Source of the DNA: Diphasiastrum complanatum
Taxonomy: Eukaryota > Streptophyta > Lycopodiopsida > Lycopodiales > Lycopodiaceae
Assembly: GCA_029204225.1 (NCBI GenBank)
Contig: CM055097.1
Span: forward strand, 186,001 to 250,000
Reading direction: 5' to 3'
DNA: 64,000 bases
The notes beneath the pieces are model-generated. The model saw nothing but the letters and a program-made list of their open reading frames with translations, was not told the origin of the DNA and did no database searches. Shown one piece after another: positions 22,900 to 35,600 of the stretch. The first letter of the stretch is position 1; each line of letters starts with the position of its first letter. A program made the translations under genes and the position numbers.

Positions 22900-25540
22900 G
22901 TATAACATGGGGGCTTACTTTGACAATCTTATCACAATCATTACTAGATCTAAGGTAGACGCTTCATCTCAAAGTGTAGCCAAGTGGGATAAGAGTGAGA
23001 CATGTGGAAGTAGAGGCCTAGGCTCATATCATGGTTTGCACATGGAGAAAGGGACACACCTGAGCTTATGCTCCTGTAACTAAAGATGTTATTGGTTTTT
23101 TCTTATCTCATATGTAGTTATCTTTCAAATTGTGAGGTTGTTGACATCATCTTGGGTGTGAATATTTGTAGATTGTTGTGCATAGTTCTAGCCTCTTGCC
23201 TTTTGGTGGTAAGATTTAAAAAATCATAGAATTCAACACAAGACACATCATAAAGATCATGTTTATAGGATAATTTTTTTTTCCTTGAGTTTATAAGATA
23301 AATTTTGTACCATTCTCCGATAGCTTTAATGCCACAACCAAAATGAAAATGTTTATTTTAAGCTTTAATATGATAAAATAGTACATCTAAGTATTGCACT
23401 AGAGTTATTTTCCCACTTTATGCACCTCATCCAATAATATCAATTATGCTCTATAGAATCCAAGCATGTGATGATCCAAAAGTCTGGACACACAACCCTC
23501 TTTGGGATACACCCTAAAAGTCATCATGTTTACTAGTAGTCTAATGGTGCTAGTACTTTCTTATTCGTTATAATCAAGAAGTCATCTGATGTTGATATTT
23601 GGAATTGTGGGTGGCGTAATATGATCAAGATGTGACTAGTGGAAGCATATTTTGGCTGAAGTGAAGTACCACACTCAAAGAGAATATTGCCATGTTATGC
23701 AATCCACTATTGCAACAAACATTTCACCAATTTGTGAACTGGATGGATGAAATGCTACCAACAAGATATGATAAGTAGCTTTTAGAATATAACAATTATG
23801 ATAATTAATTTAACATATATAAAGCTATATTATTGTGCACTTCATGAAGATGTAGTCCAATCCACATTCATGTTACATCTTCCATGTCATGCAATATGTT
23901 GTTTCAAGCTTAATATTCATGTAAGAGTACTTTATTTTACTTTATGTGAGTTTGTCCATTTAACATAAGTCTAGGTTAAGGCTATAGTTACAAGTTATTT
24001 TATACCAATGCCATATCATATGCATGATGAACATATGCTCTTGACTAGAAAATAATGTTTGTCATCCAACAAGCAAATATTATTGGAATTAATAAAGACC
24101 CATTCAATAACATGGCTACAATAATGAATGAAATGCAATATCGATGTATAACAACCTAAGAGTGATGGGTGTGCAACAAAGGTTAGCAAATGCCCCCTCA
24201 CATACATTTCTCAATCTATGTGTTCAATTGAGAGAAGTATTGGTGACAATAAATTGACATAAACTTGTATCTCATGAGTTTGTTCATCTAAGATAACTCC
24301 AAGCTACACCATAATGACAATCTTTTGAGTTGGTGGCATTTTGTATGCATGTTGAAGCTATGCCCATGATTAGAAAATATTGTTTGTGAACAAACAAAAC
24401 AATATCATTTGTGTAAACAAAAACTAATAGATAATGTGCTTATAGTACAATGAATAAAAAAATTCAATATAGGAGTAAAAGAGGAGTATTGAGGCATGCA
24501 TTTAAAATAGCAAATTTTCCACGTCAATTATCAATTGATCACTTTAATGAAAATAATATTTGAGATAATAAAACTAACAAAAGTCAATGAAGGAACATCT
24601 ACATTATCTAGCTTTCATTTGGAAAGCAACCATGTGCGCATAAGTAGAAGGAGCTCAACAATTGGCTCTAATGAAACAAACATTCAAACATTTAGTTAAA
24701 GAGCAACAAAACATCACCCTTGCATGAGGAGCAAGTTGGAACAAGGACTCATCCATTTACGAGCCCATTATGTTGGTAGGACTTGGCACGAGCCATCTAG
24801 TTCATCCTCCTATCTCTCCATTTGTGTTCTCTTCACAGTGTGTTGAGAGAGGTGAGCTAGTTTAACAAGTAGACATTCAATCAAGTTTAAAGAGTTCTCA
24901 AGTGACAGTAAGATCATCTCTAAATCCGAATAAATCCATTTGAAAAAGAAGAATAAAATTCTTAATGAAATTATAGAGTTGTTGCAAGACTTCTTAGACA
25001 CTAGAGATGATGGACTTATATTACAAACATATGGGTATAGCTCTGATGTCACATTTCATTGCATCATGAATATTTCGATGGTGGTCTTCTTGGTTAATAA
25101 GCACCACTACAAACTAAGTACAATGGTTTTGTTTTAGAAGTTGAAAAGCATTAAAGTGTAAAACTATTAGAATAAATGACTTGGAAATATTGTGTTTTTC
25201 TTAGAAACTATGATATACACAACAAAATCTAATTACTTACTATAAAATGCATACAAAATAGTTCTAATGATCACACAATACTTAGTGTCTTACAATAGAA
25301 TAATCAGTGTGGACTTGCACAGTATCAGAAAAATGCTCAATACAAATGTTGTGAACTTCATGACATGTTGTCTGACCAATTGCTCTCTAATTTGTAGTCT
25401 CAAGCGTACATTCTAAACATCGTATTTATATGATAATTTAATCTCTATTACGAATTGGTTCATAGGCTTAAACAATCGTGAAATAAAGAAGAACAAAATA
25501 CTAACATAGTTTTGAAAAAGATATAGGATTGAAACAATCA
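22900..25540. other. Non-coding stretch, no gene recognised
   Basis: AT-rich sequence in which all open frames are short and unlike known proteins. No LTR junctions, tRNA-like cores or tandem repeats stood out on reading. Confidence 0.4.
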
Positions 25541-25554
25541 AAATCAGTGGGGTG

Positions 25555-25790
25555 GAATTTTGATTCGACCCAAGGGATTGATTTAGTCTTTGATTCGATT
25601 TGACCCAACTGAAGGTCAACTTCCATCAAATTTGACCCAACTTAAGGTCGATATCTTCGATGATTTGACTCGATCGAAGGTTGATATAGAGTTTGATCAT
25701 ATTCGATTTGACCCAAGCTCAATATCTTTCATTCAATTCGATCCAATCCAAAGTAGATGTAGATTTTGATATTGACTTGATAAATTTCTA
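25555..25790. repeat. Degenerate GATTTGACCCAA(C) repeats
   Basis: A unit of roughly 50 bp built on GATTYGACCCAACYGAAGGTCGATAT recurs about five times with drift (near 25560, 25600, 25630, 25665, 25705, 25735). It ends about 130 bp before the first exon of the unassigned plus-strand gene at 25917. It resembles a short decayed satellite; no function is inferred. Confidence 0.6.
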
Positions 25791-25916
25791 TTTTTTGTAG
25801 CTCCTTGTTGGAATTTCAACCTGTTTAATATTCTTGGGAGTAAACCTTCAAAATGTGTGTTCCGGTAAAGAAAAAGATCAGATAACATATATAGAAATTC
25901 TTGGAAAGGAAGGATA

Positions 25917-26868
25917 ATGGATTTCAAAGTTTCAGCTATTGGTCAAACTATCACAGATATTTTAGTTCAGCACGTTTATCTTCACAAAGAACTCAACATT
26001 CAGGATTTGAATCCTCATGATAGAAAGAAATGCAATTGTAAGTATTTGATTTATATTTATGCACTCTGATTAATTTTCTTATTTGAAAAATAAACTATTT
26101 TTTGGTTGGTTTTGCAGATTTTTATCTATTGAATATCGTTAAATGGCTATCAGTTCAATCTATTGCAAGAATTGATGTCATACATTCTGATATCGGTTTA
26201 CTCCAATACAAGGGACGTTCTCCAAAATGTCTCTTGGAGTCGGGAGTATCTTTTTATGACTCCATCTATTTTCCAAATAAAAATAGTTTAGCGGGAAGAT
26301 TAGAGCCATACCCACTACCAAAATTTCTTCAGTGAGAAATGGATTTCTCAAATTCAACAATTTCAGAATTTTGATCGAGACTATATATGGATATCCAGAG
26401 TATATTAAAATGTAGCACTGGATCAAAGAATAATAAATTAAGTTGGTATCTTCCTTTTACTATTTTTGTTGATTTTTTTTTCTAAATGTAAATGTTCGAC
26501 AAACGAAAACAATGTTTATTTGTAAGGTCTTGAGTGATGAGATGCTTGCCGAGTTGTTTGATGATCATTGGGATAGAAAACAAAATGGACAAGTTGAGTG
26601 CAGAGTTTGTAAGTCGTCAATGACATTTAGATATGACAGAGAAAAATAGATGCTCACTTTGCTAATGTATTATAGAAGATGGATAAAATGCAATAATGAG
26701 TGGAAGCCAGTAGATCAAGATTTTTTGCTACACAACAAAGAGCAACTACAAATAACAGTGAGAAGAAATGACAACATTCTTGTTGAGATCGAGGTCGAAG
26801 AAGATTGGAGTCTAAATCACATTCGAACAGAACTTGACATGTTGCAATTTGATCTTCCTCAGTATTAA
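25917..26868 (+). pseudogene. Unrecognised intron-containing gene, probably broken
   Basis: An ATG at 25917 opens 40 codons (MDFKVSAIGQTITDILVQHV...) ending one base into a codon at 26037. A GTAAGT donor follows, and a TTTTGCAG acceptor at 26110-26117 joins in the correct phase to an exon reading on to 26335 (KWLSVQSIARIDVIHSDIG ... LEPYPLPKFLQ). Either TGA ends it, or the GTGAGA at 26332 is a second donor; sequence after the ACAATTTCAG near 26360 reads ILIETIYGYPEYIKM before a stop. Further on, 26521-26868 reads CRVCKSSMTFRYDREK, a stop, then a segment with LLHNKEQLQITVRRND and EEDWSLNHIRTEL, reminiscent of a ubiquitin-like fold. Clean splice sites argue for a host or captured gene; stops argue for decay. 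Family unknown. Confidence 0.4.
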
Positions 26869-27020
26869 CAATTTTGATTGGACGGTACACATTTTGGTTT
26901 TTGATTAGTGACGATGTTTTAAAATACAAATTCATACACTGATCATGATTTTTTTGGTGCAGATAAGAGCAAGGCAACATTTGAAATACAAATTGGCTCA
27001 ACCACATGAAGGGAGACCAT

Positions 27021-28460
27021 TTATTTTTGTGTATCATCTTTCTTTTGATCTATGATTTCCAAATGTAGTTCTCCAAATGGAAGAACCTTTGGTGGACTAC
27101 TGTATGGAATATCAACAACGTAGGAATTTTCCACCACAATCTTTAATGCTTCATGCCAAAAATACATGATCTCTTGTGGCGTGACTAGCGTGCATAAAAA
27201 CTGAGAAAACAAAGTTAATAGGGACTTGTATTAGAAACATATATCAAGAATATACCAAGGACTAATTTCAGAGACATACCTCACATGAATGACCATAATA
27301 AATTCATAAAAACTTTCTAAATAAATATTATACCTTTCGTAAATCTGGAAGAGAGTCATGTTGAGCCCACATAAAAAATGATTTTTGCGTTGAAGAGTGT
27401 GTACCACCGCAACTACCACAATCTGTTTGTTGGGAGGACTACACAAACAAACATTACAGAGAAAAATGTTTTAATGAACTAGAATATAATGAGATATCAT
27501 TTCAGCATGCGAGATGATGAACGAAATTCTACAAACGTTGCAAATGCGCATTGAATCGATATTAGAAATCGTAAAAAAAAAACAATGAGATATGGTTTCA
27601 ACGCGCACCGTGAAAGTCAATTATTTATGAAACATAAAAACGCGCATTGAATCGATATCCCAGGTTTAAAATTCTTCATCTCCACTTTCTTGTATGCCAT
27701 TGGACCTGGCATTGGAAAGATTTCTACTAACTTCTGTACAAGTTCTTTTGCATCCCTATGTGTGTGCGTGATCGAATTTCTTTTTATCTGGGTTGCATAT
27801 ACCATCATTATTTACATATAATGACAAAACATATAAACTCCAATGACCATTGCAATGACAAATTGGCAGGTGAGTCAGGATAAAAGTCTATACTTGATAT
27901 CTCAAGAAATATAGCATTAGCTAATTTGTGAAAAAAAGCTCACTTGTATATATATGGCACCATAATCAATGGTGCTTTCATTCTCACATTTTTCATGTAT
28001 CCATCAAGATAAGTGTCTTGAAAGACGAGATAATAAATACTATTTAGAAAATGGATAGGCAACAGTTCTAAATCAATAAAAAATGGTGTATGATGATATT
28101 CTAGAAAAAACAGAATAATCTCCACTCCAACATCGTCCCCTAACAATTTATCTTTATTCTCTAATTCCTCTGTGTCTGCGAAGTTAGGGTATGATTCATT
28201 TTTTTACGGGGAGATTGAAAATTGTAATGGGGACCAAAAGATTTTAGATGAGAGGAAAGTAATTGATCGTACTGTACATATTTATTAGAATCTACAAAAG
28301 TTACTGAAGGAGGGGCGAGAAGAGATACAAAAACACGACTCAATGTATCGTCTGGAAAAAAAAATATTGCTCTGCACATTAAGAAAATAACAAAGGATAC
28401 TGACTTGTCAACCCTAAATTTGAAGGGCAGAAGGCATGTTGCTCTCTTTTCGAATAGCAA
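27021..28460 (-). pseudogene. Unrecognised multi-exon gene pieces, convergent with the previous
   Basis: Minus-strand pieces with plausible splice sites. An exon with acceptor TTTGTGTAG reads TDCGSCGGTHSS and KSFFMWAQHDSLPDLRK, ending at a GTATAAT donor near 27337. It joins in frame to an exon after TTGTTTTCTCAG reading FLCTLVTPQEIMYFWHEALK ... KVLPFGELHLEII and stopping at 27021. Upstream open pieces at 27808-27650 (HTHRDAKELVQKLVEIF), 28146-27940 and 28460-28161 may be earlier exons. I recognise no domain. The 3' ends face those of the plus-strand pieces 150 bp away, so the two could be unrelated genes or parts of one inserted block. Confidence 0.35.
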
Positions 28461-28741
28461 AGCGAGAATGATCCCAACACGCTAGTAGCTTGAAAGGCCT
28501 TGAAGGGCACAACTCTCTTCTGAAATGAATTGTGCTATTCTAAAAATCATGTATGTGTAGAGATGTGCCGAAATGAAACTTATGGTAACTTGTTGAAAAG
28601 CTCATTTTGCAAGGAAAACTCATGGCACAATGCCTTTGCATGAGATTGATAGAGAGAACTAGAGATCATGTGAAGTAAATCATATTCCTTATAAAGTTGG
28701 AGTGTACATTATTATTTTTGGATGTGGTGTAGAGATCAAAT

Positions 28742-28743
<2 letters not shown>

Positions 28744-28793
<50 letters not shown>
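28744..28793. repeat. (GA)n microsatellite
   Basis: About 49 bp of uninterrupted GA repeat. It is one of several long GA/CT tracts in the window (see also 9575, 29199, 32635, 38858, 42705 and 53229). Confidence 0.95.
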
Positions 28794-28795
<2 letters not shown>

Positions 28796-29198
28796 ACTCA
28801 CCTACCTTCGAGGCACCCACCCTCGTGCCTTCAAAATCAATTATATGGCAATACTCATGTTTTTTGCATGTCTCTCCATGTGGCCACTTGACAACACACA
28901 TGCTTTTTGCACACATTCACTACTTGGGATGTAATCTTAGTGTTGGGATGTAGTCTTAGTGTAGAGCTCCTATTAGCCTAGTTACGTTTTTTAAAAAATT
29001 TAAGAAAATAATGCACATTTTCTCAAGCTGTCATTAATGTCTTGAGAACAAATTTTTTAAAGAGGCTTCAACTTTCAACCCCCCTGTTTTTTTTTTAAGA
29101 TCTTCCCCATCATTTTGTAAGCTTTAAGGGAGCTAGCTTTTCAGACATTTTGAAAGGCAAAGAGAGGCCTGCCGCCTACCAAAAGAAAAAACGAGAGC

Positions 29199-29226
29199 GA
29201 GAGAGAGAGAGAGAGAGAGAGAGAGG
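29199..29226. repeat. (GA)n microsatellite, short
   Basis: About 27 bp of GA repeat in non-coding sequence about 1.5 kb upstream of the POLAR-like start codon. Plant promoters often carry GA tracts, but no other promoter element was fixed next to this one. Confidence 0.85.
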
Positions 29227-29544
29227 AAGGAGACATCAATAATAAGAGCGAAAATGATCGTAACAGGCATGAGTGATGAGGGGAAGAAAGAAAGGAGACG
29301 AAGGCAGACATTTCGTTTCTGATTTTGATGCTCCAGCAAACCTTATCATATTTCGATGATCGTTCATAGAAAATTAATGGCAAGTATTCCCACATTCAAT
29401 CGGAATTGCTTTGCTGCCCCACCAACAATGTAGCTTATAAATCTGAGGACGATTTTGTATCTTATTTGCAAGTTTTTATGGGAGTTTATATAGTTTTGGT
29501 ATGGTAGTTTTCTGAGTGTCGATTCTTGGAATTGGAATTGTTTT

Positions 29545-29935
29545 GCCGGGAATCAATGATATGTTGGAGATTAATGTCCAAGCTGCTGCTTGCGCTAGAT
29601 TCTGGCTTATAATAGAGCTTGGTTTACATCTGCCACCAGTTTCTTGGGAAAATTTCTGATTATTGAATACTTCACAGGGAGCTACATCCTCTCAACACTA
29701 CTGAATATTTGTGGAGTGATGATGCGTGAAGATTTTCTGCCGGGACGTATTCACGAAATGTAGCAGATTCGTGTTGAAGTTGCAATGCTTGCTATAGATT
29801 CTGGCATGTAGTAGAGCTCTGTTCTTATCTGCCACCAGATTGCTGCGAAAATCTCTCATTATTAGATACGTACTAGGGAGCTGCGTCCTCTAAACATTAT
29901 TGCTATTTTTGTACATATTTTACCGTATATTCGGA
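29545..29935. repeat. Diverged tandem duplication upstream of the host gene
   Basis: Two roughly 199-bp units share TGCCGGGA near their start, GCTTGC(G/T)(C/A)TAGATTCTGGC, TCTGCCACCAG (29630 and 29829), AAAAT(T/C)TCTGATT-like and GGGAGCT(A/G)C(A/G)TCCTCT. Many substitutions separate them. They lie 0.8-1.2 kb before the start codon, in what would be promoter or 5' untranslated sequence. Confidence 0.7.
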
Positions 29936-30722
29936 GGAATGTGAGCTATTCTTATCTCGTCTTCTCGAAAAAATTCTATGTTCATGCATGCTAAATTGCG
30001 ATCAACTTGGCATCATCTACAGCAGCGTTCAGTTTTTAAGATAATATACCTCTGAATTAATCGTTTTGGCACGGCTACAATTTTGGTGAGAATCGTGATG
30101 TTCATAGATTCGATAATGGCGGTAATGAACGCTATTCGTCGGTGAGACAATATATTGAGAACTAGCCAGAATATCATAGCAGATTAAGCTATGGTGTTAT
30201 GATATGTCGCACCTCTGGAGATTGCTGCACGAAAAAAAGGGAGCAGATGCCCCATTGCGGATGATGATAGTGCCTTGCGACTTGCTTTCAAATTCCGCAG
30301 GATAAATCATAGATAGTGTTGTTTTGAATTGCTTTCGGTGCTTTAAATTTCACTTATCGATCTGCACGTGACACCTTTGGCACGACAAATCTTTCCTTGA
30401 CACCGAGTAAATATAAAAGTTCGAACGATGTTGTTTCTGAACCTGATTTTGACGAGCATTACCAATGAACTAGAATTCACACCGAAAGATTGGTGAGCTT
30501 CTCATTATATAGTGATCCTTTACGGGTGCGATAAATTTTGAGAAGCTAATGTTTCAGAATGGACTTTGTCTTCTTTGATTTGTGAAGTTATGATATCAAA
30601 TTCATGTATACGATTTGGAATGGCAAATAGAACGACAACTTCCCCGTGTATTTGGTATATTCACTTGCATGCCCAATGACCATACGGCCTCAAACATTTT
30701 GCGTTCATCAAAGACTTGACAG

Positions 30723-32442
30723 ATGTACTCTGTTCATATGTGGCTACTTCTGGTAGCAGCAGGCTCTGGATATTTGGTAAGGTGTTGGCAAAGAGTTCAA
30801 CGTGCTAAGTCCTCTGATTGTGGAGCACATGTTAGTGATGACAAATTCCGAGAATTATCTAGCGATATACCTTGCCCTTTTCAATCAGAATCAAGTCAGT
30901 GCTTGTCTTCTACAGAGTCTGAAACTGTTGAAAGAATTGGTCGATGTGATAATGAGTCTTTACATGGTGATGCGGCGATTGTTTATGAGATTGTTGCCGA
31001 ACGAAAACATAACTTGAGCAACAAAGATAAGGCGAGGAAGAAATATCATGATCATAACTCTTTCCTTCGTTGGTCTCTTGGAAAGAATTTAAGATATTCG
31101 GGTGGAAATTTCAAACTAGCATGGAGAGGGAAAAACGGGGGGCAAAATTGCGACAAGGATTTCCAAAAGGACAATAGAGAGAAGGGATGGAAAGCCCTTA
31201 GACAAACAACAGAAAGGATTCAAAATGTCAGCAAGGAGCCTTCAATATCAGCAAATACTCCACTTTCAAGTGATTTTTTGAATGGAGGCAACCAAGGAGA
31301 GTTTCGATCATGTGCAAGTCTACAAGCTTCAAACATTAAACTTTTGAAAATTTCGGATGTTTCTGGGAGCAAATGTTTCAAAGAGACTTCGGAGACTGAA
31401 AGCCACGAGAAGTACGTTAAAGATAGTCCAAGTCAGATTTTTACTATTGAAAGAAACCTATCATCACAGACAGCTGTGACAAGTGCTGACGATCAGAATG
31501 AGGAGGTGTTCTTATGCAGCATTGCTTTGCCAAATGCAAGGGCTGTTAACGAAATTAAAGGTATGACAAAAGATGAGCATCATTTACGTTTTTCTGCAAA
31601 AAGTGAGCCTTTGGATCGTTTGTCAAGTACACTTACTCAAGAAATATTGCATGCTACAAAAGAAAGCGAGTTGATAGTGGCTGGAGAAGATCGACTGCAA
31701 CTCCCATTTTTTCCTGCCAGAAGTAGCACGAATGTGACTACACTGAACTTTCAGAAAGATATCTATGGTGATGGCTTCAACTGGAAGAAAAGGAAAAGTC
31801 TGTCCCAGATAAATGTGGACATTTTACGAAGAGAGGCTTTTGCAATGGAATCCAATATGGGATACTTCCCTAAATTCAAATGTTTGGAAGGAATAGGCTC
31901 TTTTCCGTTTCATTCAGAATCTATCAGGATGGATAGTTGTAGAAAAAGTTCTTCAAGAAATGCAAGAAGTTTTAGCAAATCTTCCAGATCTCAACAGTTT
32001 ATTCGTAGAAGTTCTTCTCCGTGCATATCTTCGAAGCCCTTCTCGTCCTCAGAAAAAATCTGCAGAGCACATAGCTCTGTTCAATTATTTCACCATAAAG
32101 CGAGGATACCTGGTTTTTTGAATTTACATGCTGACCCAGAGCATCAATGTCAATACGCATATTGTGATGAGCTCAGAAACACGATCCGTGTCAGTAATGC
32201 AGTGTTTACGAGCATGAACAATATTTTGGGAAGTGTTTGGCCAAGGAACGGATCAACGATTACAGATTTAGCTGGAAATTTGAGACCTTTTTGTCAACCC
32301 TGCAGCTCCTCTGCAGCAAATGTAGAATTGCAGAGAGTCGGCACACACAGTTTTCTAGTTACGAACAAGAAGAGGAAGATATCTAAGGGTATTGCAAGGT
32401 CTGCGTCCAGGGATTTTCAAGAAGTCGAAGATAATGTTGAAG
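30723..32442 (+). CDS. POLAR-like exon 1
   Basis: It encodes residues 1-573 plus one base. After the N-terminal hydrophobic segment and CWQR the sequence is polar and probably disordered, with a Ser/Arg-rich tract ([20 protein letters not shown], about residues 410-430) and a basic NKKRKISKG near the end. The donor is GAAG|GTACCT; the open frame runs only 11 codons past it before a stop, consistent with splicing there. Confidence 0.85.
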
Positions 32443-32631
32443 GTACCTTGCTAACTCGATCCATCATTCCATCCTAGAGGCTATCTGTGATTCATCATTA
32501 CCCCTTGGAAAGAATTGTTCTTTCTTGTTTTGTTTATAAACTTATTGTCTAAATATATTGCTATGATGTTAATGTGCAAGGGCTACTGTAATGAACAGAA
32601 TCAAAAAAAGAAGACGTGTCATAGATTCTTC

Positions 32632-32696
<65 letters not shown>

Positions 32697-35600
32697 ATTT
32701 ATCCTTGTCTTTGAAGTTTCAAAAGGTATAGAAACTAAAGAGTGTGAAAACAGCTCTATTAGAAATTTGTAAATTTTTTTAGCAATGTACTTAGAAAAAA
32801 TGATTCTATCTAGTTCGATAGTAATTCAAGAGCTTTGATGAATCACCTAGTTAGATATTTATCATACTATCTGGATTCTGCAGTAATACAAACAGATATT
32901 ATATTGAGATAAGAATTTGAAGGGCGCCGTGATGGTGGATGAAGATCATGGTGCCATAGGATCTATTGGGCATACATGCTTCCGTGGAGGATGCTGTATA
33001 CGCTTGAGGCTGTAGGTCTCTGGCCTTAGTGACTAAAGGGGATAGTCCTCTCGCTGTGTTACTCAGACTCTGTATCTATACAAGGATGTTTGGAAAAGGA
33101 GGAGGTAATATGAGGTTATGTGTCTTTTGAGAAGTATTGCCACAAATATCCCTCCTTTGATGAAAAATTTCCCCATTGATTAAGGTTACACATCTCTGAT
33201 CATCAGATGACATCAGAGAATGAAGCGTGATTGGGTGATCAGGAAAAAGACAGTTATATCTCGTTCCGATTGTATAATCAATTGGGCATTGAAAGGCAAA
33301 ATGCTCCTCTGTCTGAACTTCACCCATAGCTTTTCTATCAACCTAATCACAACGTATTGTAGAGCAAATTGAACCTAATTTTGAAATTGGTGGCTGTGAT
33401 ATGAAATTGGTCCAAGCCTATGGATATAGGTCAATTGCAATGATTCTTGGGTTTTTGCAATTTTTATAGTAGATTCATTAAGGATTATAGTAAGGTAGCT
33501 TCTCCTTTGATAGAACAATTACGTGACACTAATTCCTTGGTAAGTTGGGGGGACTATAGTAGAACACAACTTCTGAAGGAGACAATGGTCATTGCATTTG
33601 TGTTCAAAATTGTTGAGACCCCCAAAAACTGTTTAATGTAGAAATCAATCTTGATGGCAATTCTCACCTAGGAGGGAAGACCAACGAATTTTGAGAGTAA
33701 GAGTCCTTGTCAGGTGAATAAGCGTGAGAGAGTAAGCCCTCTAGGTTTACTTCGTTCACAAGAGACTTTCCACGCTAGATGAGAGAGTATCCATATGGAC
33801 TACATTGTAGGATTACCTAATACTCAGACTAAGCAAGATGCCATTTGGGTAATTGTAGCCTGGTTGCTTGAAATGGCTCACTTCATCCCAACTAAGTTGC
33901 TGATGATGTTGGAAAAAAAAAAGGGAATAGAAATTCAACTTAAGGGAATAGGTAGTCAAATGAACCAGAAACATTTAGGTGTTTCTTTGTGGAATTGCTC
34001 CTAGGTAGCATGGTCTTCGATTGACCAATAAGTTAAGTGCGGCACCTAGTCGAACAGTAATCAAGTAGTTATGAGGTTGAACATCTTTTCTGTACCTGAT
34101 TTGATGGATCTTCTCATGATTGAAACTGTTGGGAAACACTTCGGTTAACAGACAGTTGAGAAATCTGAGATAGTTTATAGAGTTAGCATTGGAATAAGCA
34201 GTATCTGCTAAACCAAGTTTGAGATGAGATTGAAAGCAGAATCAGAAGTCAGCCTTTGGAGACTAATTCTATTTCTTTTCCCTATATTAAACTAGAATTT
34301 CGAGGAATTGACAGTTCAAAGGGAAGAAGCCAATGAGACAATAGAACAATATTTTAGCTAAGGAACTGTTTTTTTGCAAGTGGATTAGGAATAAATTTTT
34401 GGGAATTTGCAGAAAACCCAGTTTTAATTATGTTTCATATAGGGATGCTTTTGCTAAGATTCTTTGTGAGAGATTATAAAGTTGGTGAATAAATAGCAAT
34501 AGTGGATAATTCGCTTTTAGATTCATTGTTCACTTGGTATTGATGGTAAGCTGATAAGATTTTCATCAAGGGTGAAAGTTATGAGTTTTTGTAAAGTCAT
34601 TCTTCTTGCCGGTTCTGAAATGGACTTTAGATATCTATTACATAGTTGCTATTGTATGACAAAAAGTTGTCTCTTGGAATTGGTTGTAAAACGAGTCTTG
34701 TATCCGATATAGGACAGCGAGTTGAATTATTCTGAATCTCTAGTAAACATATCTAGAAGCAGAGAATCTTCTTCGAGAGAAAGTTGTTGGTATGGGACAT
34801 TAGTAATTCCAAAGGGAACTTCTTTTGTGAGAATGATCTGAAGACCGATGGTTAGTATTTACTATAAAAATAAATTTAACGACGGAATCCATTGGTCATA
34901 TATCTTCAGGGTTGCGATATTATGAGATATTGAACTGGATCCCAAAAGGTATCTCATTATTTACAAAATCCAGAAGCCTTAAATCTATTTCTCACTTATT
35001 GGAACCCTTACTTTCTAGAAATTTCTTGAATATAGTTTCAAAAGTGATCATCACATTCCTAACTTGATGTACATGTAAGATGGCCAAAACTAACAGCATA
35101 GGCACTGTTGTAGGTAGGAAGAAAACAATCTAGCATCTTATGACATGTCAATCGGATTTCTATAGCTCAATTTACAAAATAGGGCTTAAAAAGTCATGAA
35201 AAGCGAGCATGACATTCATAACTCGACATAGTCTTGCATCTTACAGTGTGTCAATCGGATCCCTATAACTCAATTTACAAAATAGGGCTAAAAAAGTCAC
35301 TATAAGCAAGCATGGCATTCATAACTTGATATACGTGCCATAATGTCAAAAAGCAATAGCATAGACCTATAGGCATGAAGTAACATAGTCTACCATTGTA
35401 CGACACATCAATGGAATCGGTACAACTTGTTCTTTACATTTATCAAAAATCCTACATGCTTACCCAAAATCAACTTCCAATAGTTTCTTGCTCCATGTTC
35501 GCTTGTTGTGCCCGACACTGTGCCCACCATGTCTGTTACGAGACCGTAACAGTACCGACCCAACAATACTTCTAGGTGTAGCTAACCATCGGAGGCAGAG

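Noticed and set aside
34560..34800. Possible organelle-derived insertion on the minus strand
   Set aside because: Some stretches look protein-like, but I could not match them to any plastid or mitochondrial gene.
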